Counted from the first letter of the stretch, positions 1 to 10,317 are shown. The stretch: 29,212 nt of DNA from Actinomycetota bacterium (GCA_009699165.1 WLOR01000001.1:1-29212), one strand, 5' to 3'. The notes: a model not told the origin generated them from the letters alone. Translations and numbers: made by a program.

Positions 1-1070
1 TCAGGTTTGCGGGGTCCTTTACCGATGTAGCGAGCGGATGGGCGAATCAAGCGGCCCGTGCGCTTTTGCTCAAGGATATGTGCAGACCAACCGGCAGTTC
101 GTGCAGCTGTAAACATCGAAGTAAACAAGTGTGATGGAACTTCTGCAAAATCTAAAATAATCGCAGCCCAGAACTCAACATTCGTCTCAAGAACACGATC
201 CGGTTGGCGCTCACGTAACTCTTTTAGTGCAGCTTGTTCTAACGCTTCAGCAACTGCGTAGCGAGGTGCGTTTAACTCTTTCGCAGTGCGACGTAGCGTG
301 CGCGCACGAGGATCTTCAGCGCGATAAACGCGGTGACCGAATCCCATTAGGCGTTCTTTGCGATCAAGTAATCCCTTGACATATGCAGTTGCATCGCCTG
401 ATTTTTCAACTTCGTCAATCATGTGCAACACACGTGATGGAGCACCACCATGAAGTGGGCCAGACATCGCACCAATTGCACCTGAAAGCGCTGCAGCAAC
501 ATCTGCACCAGTTGATGCAATAACGCGTGCAGTAAATGTTGATGCATTCATTCCGTGCTCGGCAGCAGATACAAAGTAAGCATCAATTGCACGAACATGA
601 AGTGGATCAGGCTCTCCGCGCCAACGAATCATCATGCGCTCTACAACTGTATGTGCCTTATCGATTTCAGACTCTGGTACAGGAGGAGCGATTTGTCCGC
701 GAGCTGCTTGTGATAAATATGAAAGAACCATTACAGATGCACGTGCGAGATTGCTGCGCGCCTCTGCATCATCGATATCTAATAGTGGTTTGAATCCCCA
801 TGCTGGTGCAAGCATTGAAATCGCTGCTTGAACATCTACGCGCACATCGCCAGAGTGAACTGGCAATGGAAATTTCTCTGCATTAGGTAGACCTGGATTG
901 AACTCGTCATCTACAAGTAAGCCCCAAACATTTCCGAAAGAGACTCGTCCTACTAACTCATCGATATCGACACCGCGATAGCGAAGCGCACTGCCCTCTT
1001 TGTCTGGCTCTGCAATCTCTGATTCAAATGCAATGACACCTTCAAGACCAGGCTTAAAATCTTCAGACAC
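1..1070 (-). CDS. gltA: Citrate synthase (actinobacterial citrate synthase 2 type), 3' end outside the window
   Basis: Condenses oxaloacetate and acetyl-CoA to citrate at the entry of the TCA cycle in the cytoplasm. Translating the minus strand from GTG at 1070 gives 356 codons with no stop before the window edge. The start is preceded by AAAAGGAG at good spacing. Visible motifs: GPLHGGAP with the active-site His at about residue 207, GFGHRVYRAEDPRA with the second His at about 246, and a C-terminal half ending HILEQKRTGRLIRPSARYIG, close to the family's usual end, so probably only a few to 20 residues are missing. The usual NVDF catalytic Asp is Glu here (NVEF, residue 299); I recall this as usual for actinobacterial citrate synthase 2, but cannot check it. 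It is divergent from pdxH. The methylcitrate synthase alternative is less likely because no prp genes are visible, but it cannot be excluded. Confidence 0.93.
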   Translation of the reverse strand, partial: MSEDFKPGLEGVIAFESEIAEPDKEGSALRYRGVDIDELVGRVSFGNVWGLLVDDEFNPGLPNAEKFPLPVHSGDVRVDVQAAISMLAPAWGFKPLLDIDDAEARSNLARASVMVLSYLSQAARGQIAPPVPESEIDKAHTVVERMMIRWRGEPDPLHVRAIDAYFVSAAEHGMNASTFTARVIASTGADVAAALSGAIGAMSGPLHGGAPSRVLHMIDEVEKSGDATAYVKGLLDRKERLMGFGHRVYRAEDPRARTLRRTAKELNAPRYAVAEALEQAALKELRERQPDRVLETNVEFWAAIILDFAEVPSHLFTSMFTAARTAGWSAHILEQKRTGRLIRPSARYIGKGPRKP

Positions 1071-1111
1071 GTTGAGCTCCTTTTGAATGCGTTGCGCAAT
1101 GGCTTAATTCT

Positions 1112-1134
1112 GCACCTAGCCAAGGGGTGCTAGC
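1112..1134. repeat. Nested short inverted repeats in the gltA/pdxH divergent gap
   Basis: GCACC (1112-1116) pairs with GGTGC (1126-1130), and CTAGC (1116-1120) pairs with GCTAG (1129-1133), giving two mutually exclusive 5-bp stems in a 116-nt divergent intergenic region. It could be an operator for either gene or a leader hairpin of gltA. The arms are short enough for chance, so this is only a candidate. Confidence 0.3.
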
Positions 1135-1186
1135 GACCACCACCTAAGAGGATGCACTCAACGCCAAAGTGAGGTTCGATACACCT

Positions 1187-1849
1187 ATGAGCAATCAGGA
1201 TTTTAGCCGCGATCAAATCAGGGCAATGCGCCTTTCCTATGGAGAAAATGGTATCGGCCAACTTAACGCCGACCCATTCGTGGCCTTTGCCCAATGGCTT
1301 CGACAGGCCCATGAAAATCCCGTGGTCGTCGAAGCAAATGCCATGGTGCTTTCGACGTTTGATTCAGATGTCGCGATCACAACTCGTTCGGTTCTACTCA
1401 AAGATATTTCACAAGGTGGGTTTACTTTTTTTACTAACTACTCATCTCGCAAAGCCCACTCCATCGAACTAAATCCTGGTGTGAGTCTCCTATTTCCTTG
1501 GTATGCAATGGAACGACAAGTTTCAATAAGTGGGATTGCAGAAAAAGTAAGTCCGCAGGAATCACAAGAGTATTTCGCAACTCGTCCGTGGTCATCACAG
1601 ATAGGCGCATGGGCTAGCCAGCAATCTGCTCCTCTTGCATCGCGCGAAGAGTTAGATCAAAGGTTTACTGGTGCAAGTGAAAAATGGCCTGAGGGAAGCC
1701 TCGTTCCATGTCCACCACATTGGGGTGGCTATCGCGTTGTTCCGATGAGTATTGAGTTCTGGCAGGGGCGGTACTCGCGAATGCATGATCGCGTGCGTTA
1801 TGAGCGCTCTAACACAGGGGCTGATTGGGTGATAGGTCGCTACTACCCA

Positions 1850-1852
<3 letters not shown>
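1187..1852 (+). CDS. pdxH: Pyridoxamine/pyridoxine 5'-phosphate oxidase
   Basis: FMN-dependent oxidation of pyridoxamine- or pyridoxine-5'-phosphate to pyridoxal 5'-phosphate, the last step of vitamin B6 synthesis and salvage; cytoplasmic. From ATG 1187 the protein has 221 residues, close to E. coli PdxH (218). Family blocks are visible in order: MRLSYGENGIG near the N terminus, the FMN-site stretch TRSVLLKDI, FFTNYSSRKAHSIELNP, SLLFPW..MERQVSISG, RPWSSQIGAWASQQS, and the C-terminal EFWQGRYSRMHDR. A GTG at 1169 would add six residues but has no better ribosome site; GAGG 12 nt before ATG 1187 is the only hint of one. serC follows after 9 nt. SerC uses the PLP product and also acts in B6 synthesis in bacteria with the DXP-dependent route, so the pairing is sensible. 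Confidence 0.95.
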
Positions 1853-2980
<1,128 letters not shown>

Positions 2981-2983
2981 TAC

Positions 2984-4144
2984 ATGCCAAAGAGTTTTCA
3001 CCGCGATCGCTTTTTCTGGGTTATCGCAACCCAGACTGCAATCGTTAACTTTTACTTAGGTGGTTTTGGGCCGGCTCAATCGCTTCTACGCGCCGATCAA
3101 GGAACCTCTTTAACAGTAGCGGGCTTACACGGAACAGCGATGGGCATTGCATCAATCGTTGCGGGCTACGCAAACCCACTTATTGCGCATCGCTTCGGCC
3201 GAACTCGCGCTAGCTGGATTGGCCTTGCGATTTTTAGTACTGGATTAACTCTCTTTGTCATATCCCCTCCGGTGTATCTCACATTGCCAGCAACATTGAT
3301 AACTGGCTTTGGAACATCAATCGTCATTAATACGATGCTTACATCCATGTCACACCGCTATGGCAAAGCGGCGGAGGTCGCAATTCCACAGGCTAATGGA
3401 ATCGCATCAGTAGGTTTTGTGATTGGCACTGGTTTAATCGGAGGAATTGCTATTAGTTTTCCCGCGTATTGGCGCGTTGGTCTACTCCTTGCGATACCTG
3501 TCGCGATCGCGCTTTTTCTAATCGGGCGTAATAAAGATGAGAATGAGCATGTACCAAATGAAGATGGACCTCAAAGCGGAAAACTTTCCAGAACTTTTTG
3601 GATCTCATGGTTGGGATTTGTTGCATGTATTTCAAGTGAGTTTGCCGTTTCTTTCTGGGCGGCAGCTTTACTCAAAGATCGAGTTGATTCAACGGCTGCG
3701 ATTTCAACTGTTGCCGTTGTAGCTCTAGGTACCGGCATGGGAATAGGTCGCTGGTATGGAGGCATCGTTCTGCAACGCTTCTCACTTGATACTCAACTTT
3801 TATCCGTGATAGCTCTGCAGTTTGTAGGCTTTGTATCATTCTGGCTTTCACATTCGATGCTCATAAGCCTTATCTCGTTATTTACCGTTGGATTGGGAGT
3901 ATCAATTCAATTTGCTCTTGCATCAATTCGCTTAATCGGTTTCAGTCAAGGTCGACCTGACCTTGCAATCGGACGGACTTCTCTGGGCGCTGGGATTGCA
4001 ATAGCTGCAGCACCATTTCTCCTTGGTGTTCTAGGTGATAGTTTTGGAATCTCTCGTGCATACATAATGGTTCCAGTCTTGATTGTTTTTGCATTTGCTA
4101 TTGTAAAATTTATTCCATCGGATTCGATGAAGGAGAAAATATGA
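2984..4144 (+). CDS. MFS permease of unknown substrate
   Basis: 386-residue integral membrane protein with about 12 hydrophobic segments in two halves separated by a charged central loop (roughly residues 185-205, RNKDENEHVPNEDGP). A typical MFS loop 2-3 signature is present near residue 65 (NPLIAHRFGRTRASWIG). Secondary transporter in the cytoplasmic membrane; the substrate cannot be read from sequence. It starts 3 nt after the serC stop with no clear ribosome site, so translation probably depends on coupling to serC. Its TGA stop overlaps the ATG of the next small gene (ATGA). Co-location with pdxH and serC would fit an amino acid or vitamer carrier, but that is speculation. Confidence 0.85.
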   Translation: MPKSFHRDRFFWVIATQTAIVNFYLGGFGPAQSLLRADQGTSLTVAGLHGTAMGIASIVAGYANPLIAHRFGRTRASWIGLAIFSTGLTLFVISPPVYLTLPATLITGFGTSIVINTMLTSMSHRYGKAAEVAIPQANGIASVGFVIGTGLIGGIAISFPAYWRVGLLLAIPVAIALFLIGRNKDENEHVPNEDGPQSGKLSRTFWISWLGFVACISSEFAVSFWAAALLKDRVDSTAAISTVAVVALGTGMGIGRWYGGIVLQRFSLDTQLLSVIALQFVGFVSFWLSHSMLISLISLFTVGLGVSIQFALASIRLIGFSQGRPDLAIGRTSLGAGIAIAAAPFLLGVLGDSFGISRAYIMVPVLIVFAFAIVKFIPSDSMKEKI

Positions 4145-4221
4145 GCTATAAAACGCGCAGAACCGTGACCTTGGTCGTTCTCTTTGGCTTAATTGTTATT
4201 ATCGCTATTAGCGGTCTTTAA
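4141..4221 (+). CDS. 26-residue single-span membrane peptide coupled to the upstream MFS gene
   Basis: A very short gene, below the usual annotation cut-off. Its ATG overlaps the MFS stop codon as ATGA and is preceded by AAGGAG at 4130-4135 with 5-nt spacing, one of the best ribosome binding sites in the window. The peptide starts MSYKTRRTVTL: a basic N terminus (Lys4, Arg6, Arg7) followed by about 18 uninterrupted hydrophobic residues to the C terminus, predicting one membrane helix with its N terminus in the cytoplasm. The last 33 nt overlap the 3' end of the convergent MFS gene. A small accessory subunit of the upstream permease is a reasonable inference, as known for other small transporter-associated peptides; I recognise no family. 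Confidence 0.6.
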   Translation: MSYKTRRTVTLVVLFGLIVIIAISGL

Positions 4222-5466
4222 TACTGTAGCGATACTAATATCGCTCGGAACTGCAACTTTATTACGATACTTAACCCATAAGAATAATGATGCAGCAAGA
4301 GATATCCCACCGCACAAAGCAATGGTGCGTCTGATCCCGATGTAATCGGTGGCTAGCCCAATCAGCGGTGAGCCAAATGGTGTGCCGCCCATAAAGATTA
4401 GTAAGTACAGACCCATAACACGACCTCGAATTGCTTGATCCGTATTTGTCTGAACAATTGAGTTTGCCGATACTAAAGTGGTCAGTGCGCTTACGCCACA
4501 AATAGGTAGCCACACAATATACGTTGTGTAATTTGGCAGTATTGAAAGAACCATAATTGAGATTGAAAATAACATTCCGCCGACTATGACAAATCGAGTG
4601 GTCCTAAATCGCTCAAGCCGAGCAGAGCCGATTGCGCCAGTTAAAGAGCCGATTGCAATAAACGTACCCATTAAACCAAAGTTCGCTGGACCTAGTCCGA
4701 ACTCTTGTGTTGCCATTAAAGCGTTAAAAATCTGAAAGTTAAGTCCGAAGGTTGCAAGTGCAAATACCATAAACATCACAACGTAAATATCTGGGCGGGC
4801 CTTTGCATATGCAATGCCCTCACGAATGTTGCCTAAATTCTTCGGTTGATTCTGATGAAAGAAGCCCTTCTTATTGAGCTTCATGAGTGCAAAGATCACA
4901 AAAAAGTAGGAAGCTCCGTTGATTAAAAATGAGGGCCCTGTTCCAAAAGCAGCGATTAATAAGCCTGAAACGGCTGGCCCAACTAGTCGGCCTCCATTGA
5001 AGTTAGCCGAGTTCAGACTTACAGCGTTGGGTAAGTCATCTTGGCCAACTAATTCGCTAGTAAATGCCTGTCGGACAGGTGCATCTATCGCCGTTGAGAT
5101 TCCGAGAACCCCTGCCAAGACAAAAACATGCCACAACTGCACAAGGTCGGCCATTACCAATGCACCAAGTGCGATAGATGCTGCACCACCAACAATGTTT
5201 GTGACAATCAAAACTTTTCGCTTATCTAAGCGATCTGCAAGTGCGCCGCCATGTAGAGAAAAAAGTAGTACCGGTGCAAACTGAACTGCAGTTACAAGGC
5301 CGAGATATGTTCCATTGTTATTGGTGAGCTCTAAAACAAGCCAGTCCTGTGCAATGCGCTGGGCCCAGCTTCCAATATTCGAAACCGTATTTGCTGGAAA
5401 GAGGATGCGGTAGTTGCGATGGCGAAATGATCGCCAGTTTCCATCTTCTTTCACCGCAATACGCAT
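4189..5466 (-). CDS. MFS transporter, DHA3/EntS-like (MFS_3) family
   Basis: 425-residue membrane protein starting RIAVKEDGNWRSFRHRNYRIL, then NTVSNIGSWAQRIAQDWLVLELT and GGALADRLDKRKVLI (MFS loop 2-3 motif at about residues 73-87). This pattern is characteristic of the EntS/DHA3-like efflux branch, whose members export drugs, siderophores or metabolites. About 12 hydrophobic helices are visible, with a central hydrophilic region around NKKGFFHQNQPKN. The ATG at 5466 has a purine-rich GAGAGAAGAG upstream. The start codon lies only 12 nt from the divergent DUF2530 start, so each gene's promoter must lie inside or at the edge of the other. The 3' end overlaps the small membrane peptide gene. 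The substrate is unknown. Confidence 0.85.
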   Translation of the reverse strand: MRIAVKEDGNWRSFRHRNYRILFPANTVSNIGSWAQRIAQDWLVLELTNNNGTYLGLVTAVQFAPVLLFSLHGGALADRLDKRKVLIVTNIVGGAASIALGALVMADLVQLWHVFVLAGVLGISTAIDAPVRQAFTSELVGQDDLPNAVSLNSANFNGGRLVGPAVSGLLIAAFGTGPSFLINGASYFFVIFALMKLNKKGFFHQNQPKNLGNIREGIAYAKARPDIYVVMFMVFALATFGLNFQIFNALMATQEFGLGPANFGLMGTFIAIGSLTGAIGSARLERFRTTRFVIVGGMLFSISIMVLSILPNYTTYIVWLPICGVSALTTLVSANSIVQTNTDQAIRGRVMGLYLLIFMGGTPFGSPLIGLATDYIGIRRTIALCGGISLAASLFLWVKYRNKVAVPSDISIATVLKTANSDNNN

Positions 5467-5478
5467 TACTCTTCTCTC

Positions 5479-5667
5479 ATGGCATCAAATATTCGCTCAG
5501 TTGTAACCCTAGTAGCAATCGGAACAATCTGCTGGCTAGTCGCTGGTGTTGTTGCACTCGCTATGAACGCCGATGCAAAGATTATTTGGACGTGCGTAAT
5601 CGGCGCAGGTTTAGGTGTGACAGGGATTAGATACTCAATACGTCGCGCACGACGCAGTGGGATTTAA
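5479..5667 (+). CDS. DUF2530 small membrane protein
   Basis: 62 residues with two hydrophobic helices (about residues 7-28 and 34-51) and a basic C terminus, RYSIRRARRSGI. The layout V-x-x-GTxxWLVA...WTCxxGxGLGxxGxRY-RR matches DUF2530, a short actinobacterial membrane family of unknown function. There is no Shine-Dalgarno; TACTCT at 5467-5472, 6 nt before ATG, is a candidate -10 for a leaderless message. It is divergent from the MFS gene (12 nt between start codons) and its stop shares the palindrome TTAA (5664-5667) with the stop of the convergent cold-shock gene. No function is proposed. Confidence 0.72.
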   Translation: MASNIRSVVTLVAIGTICWLVAGVVALAMNADAKIIWTCVIGAGLGVTGIRYSIRRARRSGI

Positions 5668-6047
5668 GCCTCTAGCTGCGATGCAATGCCGCGCAATACG
5701 CGGCCTAAACGCTCAGCCTCTGGGCCAGATGGATGGCGACCATGGCGAAGACCATTTCCGACGCGATCTAAAATCTTAATGGTGTCTTCAATCATTGCAG
5801 CTAGATCATCTGGGTTAACCCGTGAGTTTTCAGATAGTGATGGCGGCGCATCCACAATGTGCACAGACATCGCCTGCGGTCCTTTGCGACTATCAGCGAC
5901 GCTGAATTCGAGTTTGGTTCCGGGCTTAACTGTTGAGATACCTGCTGGAAGTGATGATGCAGCTAGGTATACATCTTCGCCTTCATCGTTTGCAATGAAT
6001 CCAAAACCTTTTTCTAATGAAAACCATTTAACGCGGCCTGTAGGCAT
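5664..6047 (-). CDS. Cold-shock domain protein with actinobacterial C-terminal extension
   Basis: 127 residues: an N-terminal cold-shock domain (about 1-66; single-stranded nucleic acid binding, OB fold) followed by a helical tail (about 80-127) ending GRVLRGIASQLEA, as in the long actinobacterial Csp proteins. RNP1 is intact (KGFGFI, residues 13-18). RNP2 reads DVYLAAS (25-31) where the family normally has DVFVH or DVYVH, so the aromatic-His surface is altered. The start is well supported by AAAGGAG 8 nt before ATG. It lies 59 nt downstream of DUF3027 in the same direction, with a hairpin between them. Likely role: RNA chaperone or regulator in the cytoplasm. The effect of the RNP2 change is not known. 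Confidence 0.9.
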   Translation of the reverse strand: MPTGRVKWFSLEKGFGFIANDEGEDVYLAASSLPAGISTVKPGTKLEFSVADSRKGPQAMSVHIVDAPPSLSENSRVNPDDLAAMIEDTIKILDRVGNGLRHGRHPSGPEAERLGRVLRGIASQLEA

Positions 6048-6085
6048 GGGGTGACTCCTTTAGGTTTTAGTACGAACGCATGTAG

Positions 6086-6098
6086 CCGCAGGGTGCGG
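6086..6098 (-). repeat. Small hairpin between DUF3027 and the cold-shock gene
   Basis: CCGCA (6086-6090), a 3-nt loop and TGCGG (6094-6098) form a compact GC-rich hairpin just after the DUF3027 stop. No T tract follows in the minus direction, so if it works in termination or attenuation it is not a classical intrinsic terminator. Confidence 0.35.
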
Positions 6099-6106
6099 TC
6101 AGGTGA

Positions 6107-6835
6107 TTAGTTTAACACCAGCGGCGTAAAGGTTGCTTCGGAGTGAGCTCCGCAGCCGTGATCGACAGAGACAACACGTGCATCCTCGGGTGAGATTGCA
6201 TTTGCGCACACACCGAAAGTTGAGCGTAGTGAACCAGCGATTTGAATAAAGAAGCCGCATGAGTGGCAAGGCTTTGGTGCAAGCTCTGCCATGGGAGTTT
6301 TTGGACCACGGTCACCTTCGTACCAACGCTTAGCGGCTTGGTCTCTGCCCTCAATCGACATAACTCGCGCACGACCAAAGCCAAGTTCGATTGCCATCGC
6401 AGTATCTAAATCTTCATCTGCCGGAAGTGCTTGTTGGCCCGCAACTAATCGCGTGTCATCGAGTGAACTTGGGACAATGTCACCGACTCCAACATCGCCC
6501 GGTTGAATACGATCACGATATGGAATCCAATCTGGAGCGATTAACGCATCAGGTCCTGGAAGTACTACGACATCGCAGATTGTTGGCTCTGCATCGGCAT
6601 CAACTTTTGCAACAGTTACACACCAGCGCCAACCTTTATACCCTGCAAGCTTGGCCTCAAATAAATAAGTCGCTAATCGATCTTCGTCATCGAATTCGAC
6701 AGAGACAAAACTGCCAATCTCAGATGCGCCATGGAGCTCATCGATAATTGCACTGCGGGCAAGGTCGGTTGCATCAAAGGCAGCGCTTGTGAGTGGTGCT
6801 GTCTTTGACTTTTTAAATAACGACTTCTTGGCCAT
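6107..6835 (-). CDS. DUF3027 protein with C-terminal cysteine cluster
   Basis: 242 residues matching the actinobacterial DUF3027 family of unknown function. The N terminus is basic (AKKSLFKKSK). The core has GWRWCVTVAKV and a proline-rich VVVLPGPDALIAPDWIPYRDRIQPGD block typical of the family. The C terminus carries CHSCGF (Cys190, Cys193), GVCAN (Cys210) and VDHGCGAHSE (His226, Cys228, His231), a spacing that could bind one zinc ion. The start has no Shine-Dalgarno; TATCCT (6842-6847, minus) ends 6 nt before ATG, suggesting a leaderless transcript separate from groEL. A terminator-like hairpin separates it from groEL. No signal peptide or membrane segment is evident. Confidence 0.82.
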   Translation of the reverse strand: MAKKSLFKKSKTAPLTSAAFDATDLARSAIIDELHGASEIGSFVSVEFDDEDRLATYLFEAKLAGYKGWRWCVTVAKVDADAEPTICDVVVLPGPDALIAPDWIPYRDRIQPGDVGVGDIVPSSLDDTRLVAGQQALPADEDLDTAMAIELGFGRARVMSIEGRDQAAKRWYEGDRGPKTPMAELAPKPCHSCGFFIQIAGSLRSTFGVCANAISPEDARVVSVDHGCGAHSEATFTPLVLN

Positions 6836-6841
6836 GCGATA

Positions 6842-6847
6842 AGGATA
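6842..6847 (-). promoter_or_regulatory. Candidate -10 (TATCCT) for a leaderless DUF3027 transcript
   Basis: Read on the minus strand, TATCCT fits TAnnnT and is followed by 6 nt and then the ATG. The gene lacks a Shine-Dalgarno and is cut off from groEL by a hairpin, so an own promoter is expected here. Confidence 0.4.
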
Positions 6848-6852
6848 AAGCA

Positions 6853-6892
6853 GAACGCCGCCCCCGCGTTAATCGTGCAGGGAGCGGCGTTC
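6853..6892 (-). terminator. Terminator-like hairpin after groEL
   Basis: A perfect 9-bp GC-rich stem, GAACGCCGC (6853-6861) with GCGGCGTTC (6884-6892), extended by CCC/GGG across a bulged A, lies about 30 nt past the groEL stop. A weak T-rich stretch (TGCTTTAT) follows in the direction of groEL transcription. Stem strength and position fit a transcription terminator, although the T tract is poor. Confidence 0.65.
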
Positions 6893-6923
6893 GATACAGC
6901 TAGTTTTTCAAGCAGTAAGGCGC

Positions 6924-8552
<1,629 letters not shown>

Positions 8553-8593
8553 TCACTTTCCTTCGTTTGACTTTCCTGTGTCGGACGGGGGCT

Positions 8594-8620
8594 TTATCAC
8601 TCGCACCCCGAGAGTGCTAA
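8594..8620 (-). promoter_or_regulatory. CIRCE operator (HrcA binding site) of groEL
   Basis: TTATCACTC-N9-GAGTGCTAA on the plus strand: the CIRCE consensus TTAGCACTC-N9-GAGTGCTAA with one mismatch (G to T in the left arm) and exact 9-nt spacing. It covers the predicted groEL transcription start and lies about 50 nt before the start codon, the expected position for HrcA repression. HrcA itself is not in the window. Confidence 0.92.
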
Positions 8621-8625
8621 CGCCA

Positions 8626-8654
8626 AATCTACGGGAGGTATTCCAAGGACGCAA
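8626..8654 (-). promoter_or_regulatory. groEL promoter (-35 TTGCGT, 17 nt, -10 TAGATT)
   Basis: On the minus strand TTGCGT (8649-8654) and TAGATT (8626-8631) are 17 nt apart. The -10 fits TAnnnT and the start of transcription would fall at the edge of the CIRCE element. The promoter lies between the DUF3263 stop codon and groEL, so groEL can be transcribed independently. Confidence 0.65.
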
Positions 8655-8667
8655 AACGAGAAGGGTT

Positions 8668-8931
8668 TTAGCGGGCGATACGGGTGGACATGCGGGCCTC
8701 GCGCAGGCGGCGAAGGCGCTTTACAAGCATTGGAGCGGCCATGAGGGCATCATCACGGTCGATTAAGTCGTTAAGGAGTTGGTAGTAGCGCGGGGCGCTC
8801 AGATCGAAAAGCTCCTTAATGGAGCTCTCTTTTGCCCCTGCATAACGCCACCAACTGGCTTCAAAATCCAGGATGCGTGATTCGAGGTCGCTTAGACCGC
8901 TGTGCATCGCTGGCTCTTCTTGTGCAGACAT
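8668..8931 (-). CDS. DUF3263 protein (small helical, probably DNA-binding)
   Basis: 87 residues matching DUF3263, a conserved actinobacterial family of unknown role. The signature is nearly complete: [20 protein letters not shown] (residues 13-32), [22 protein letters not shown] (33-54), then [23 protein letters not shown]. The middle looks like a helix-turn-helix (repeated sensing of a start-site-like KE...S..RYYQ pattern), and the C terminus is very basic, so DNA binding is a fair inference. No Shine-Dalgarno is present, and TACGAT (8939-8944) 7 nt before ATG suggests a leaderless transcript. An internal ATG eight codons on is possible. It lies upstream of groEL on the same strand. Confidence 0.83.
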   Translation of the reverse strand: MSAQEEPAMHSGLSDLESRILDFEASWWRYAGAKESSIKELFDLSAPRYYQLLNDLIDRDDALMAAPMLVKRLRRLREARMSTRIAR

Positions 8932-8938
8932 GGGCTAA

Positions 8939-8944
8939 ATCGTA
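8939..8944 (-). promoter_or_regulatory. Candidate -10 (TACGAT) for a leaderless DUF3263 transcript
   Basis: TACGAT on the minus strand fits TAnnnT and ends exactly 7 nt before the DUF3263 ATG, in a gene without a ribosome binding site. No convincing -35 is seen at 16-18 nt. Confidence 0.4.
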
Positions 8945-8970
8945 TCGGGGCGAGCGCAAAAGTGTGGGAT

Positions 8971-10317
8971 TTAGAGCCTGCTCAAAATCAACTCGATATC
9001 GCTAATTTTCGTCCAAGGGTTCACAATTGCAAATCTCAGAATTGCTTGGCCGTGGTGTGAAGATGGTGGAATAAATCCCACTTGATCAGCTAGAAGTTCA
9101 TCTGACCAGTTTTGATAATCCTTTGCATCCCATCCTTGGCGAGTGAATGCAACGATTGAAAGTTCGGGTTCGCAGATGAGATCAAGATTCGGATGGACAC
9201 GAACTAAATCTGCTGCAGCACGTGCAACTGCAATTGTGTGTTCCATGGCATCTGTGTATGCATCGGTGCCATGTGCGGCCAGTGAAAACCAAAATGGAAG
9301 TCCGCGAGTACGTCGAGTCAATTGAATTGCATAATCTGAAGGCGACCATGCACCATCTTTTAATGTATCTAAATAAGAAGCGTGTTGTGAATGAACTTCA
9401 CGAGCAATTTCGGGTTCGCGATAAATAAGTGCGCATGCATCGAAGGGCGCAAATAACCATTTGTGTGGATCAACAATGAATGAGTCTGCATTTTCTACAC
9501 CATCAAACTTTGCTCGCACTGATGGTGCACACAACGCCGCCAAACCATATGCGCCATCGACATGAAACCAGATATCGCGCTCGCGAGCTGCGGTGCTGAT
9601 GCCCTTTAAATCATCGATTATTCCCAAATTTGTTGTTCCTGAAGTTGCAACAACAACAAAGACTCGCTTGGTACTAGTCGTGTGCAAAGTATCGATTGCA
9701 TGAGCAACTGCATCTCCCATTAGTTTGCCATTTGCAGCAACAGGAACTTTCAAGACATCGACATCCATGACATTTGCTGCAGTTACGATAGATGAGTGTG
9801 CCTCTTCGCTACAGGCAATCACCCACCGCGTTGCTTCGGGATGCTTCTTGCGGGCTTCGGCGCGTGCTACAACTAACGCTGAGAGATTTCCAATGGTTCC
9901 ACCTTGGACAAAAACACCGCCTGCAGATTCTGGCAGGCCAGCCAAATTTGATAGCCAACGGAGCGCTTGATTTTCGGCAAAGACTGCGCCCGCTCCTTCT
10001 TGCCATGAGCCCCCATAAAGCGCACTTGCCGCCACTACTAAATCAAAGAGATTTGCATACTCACTTGGCGCTGATGGAATGAAAGCTAAGTTGCGAGGGT
10101 GATCTGTTGAGATGCAGGCTTTTGCTAAAACACTTGTAAAAACCTCAAGTGCGTGGTGTCCACCTAAACCGCGCGCGGTAATTGTCTGCCCAACTTCGCT
10201 TAGTAAATCCTCTGCGGTTCGAGGACCATCTAAAGGTGGATCGTTTTTCAATCGGTCGAGACTATAAGCCAAGATTTCTTGAGCTAAGGCTTCAACCTCA
10301 GCCGTAAACTCATGCAT
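8971..10317 (-). CDS. PLP-dependent group II amino acid decarboxylase
   Basis: 448 residues from ATG 10317. Fold-type I decarboxylase of the glutamate/aromatic amino acid/diaminobutyrate decarboxylase group. Seen: HPRNLAFIPSAPSEYANLFD substrate-side block, GGVFVQGGTIGNLSALVVAR (PLP phosphate), FHVDGAYGLAAL with the PLP-ring Asp, and DPHKWLFAPFDACALIYR with the Schiff-base Lys at 286. The substrate cannot be fixed from sequence; tyrosine, tryptophan, aspartate or glutamate are all possible. The start was chosen because it gives the usual N terminus and overlaps the upstream stop (ATGCATGA, 8 nt), implying translational coupling to the SDR-DUF2867 gene; an upstream in-frame start at 10416 would add 33 atypical residues inside that gene. 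Cytoplasmic. Confidence 0.9.
   Translation of the reverse strand: MHEFTAEVEALAQEILAYSLDRLKNDPPLDGPRTAEDLLSEVGQTITARGLGGHHALEVFTSVLAKACISTDHPRNLAFIPSAPSEYANLFDLVVAASALYGGSWQEGAGAVFAENQALRWLSNLAGLPESAGGVFVQGGTIGNLSALVVARAEARKKHPEATRWVIACSEEAHSSIVTAANVMDVDVLKVPVAANGKLMGDAVAHAIDTLHTTSTKRVFVVVATSGTTNLGIIDDLKGISTAARERDIWFHVDGAYGLAALCAPSVRAKFDGVENADSFIVDPHKWLFAPFDACALIYREPEIAREVHSQHASYLDTLKDGAWSPSDYAIQLTRRTRGLPFWFSLAAHGTDAYTDAMEHTIAVARAAADLVRVHPNLDLICEPELSIVAFTRQGWDAKDYQNWSDELLADQVGFIPPSSHHGQAILRFAIVNPWTKISDIELILSRL

Noticed and set aside
4919..5284. 121-codon open frame on plus opposite the DHA3-like MFS gene
   Set aside because: Shadow of the MFS coding frame; low-complexity and without a start signal.
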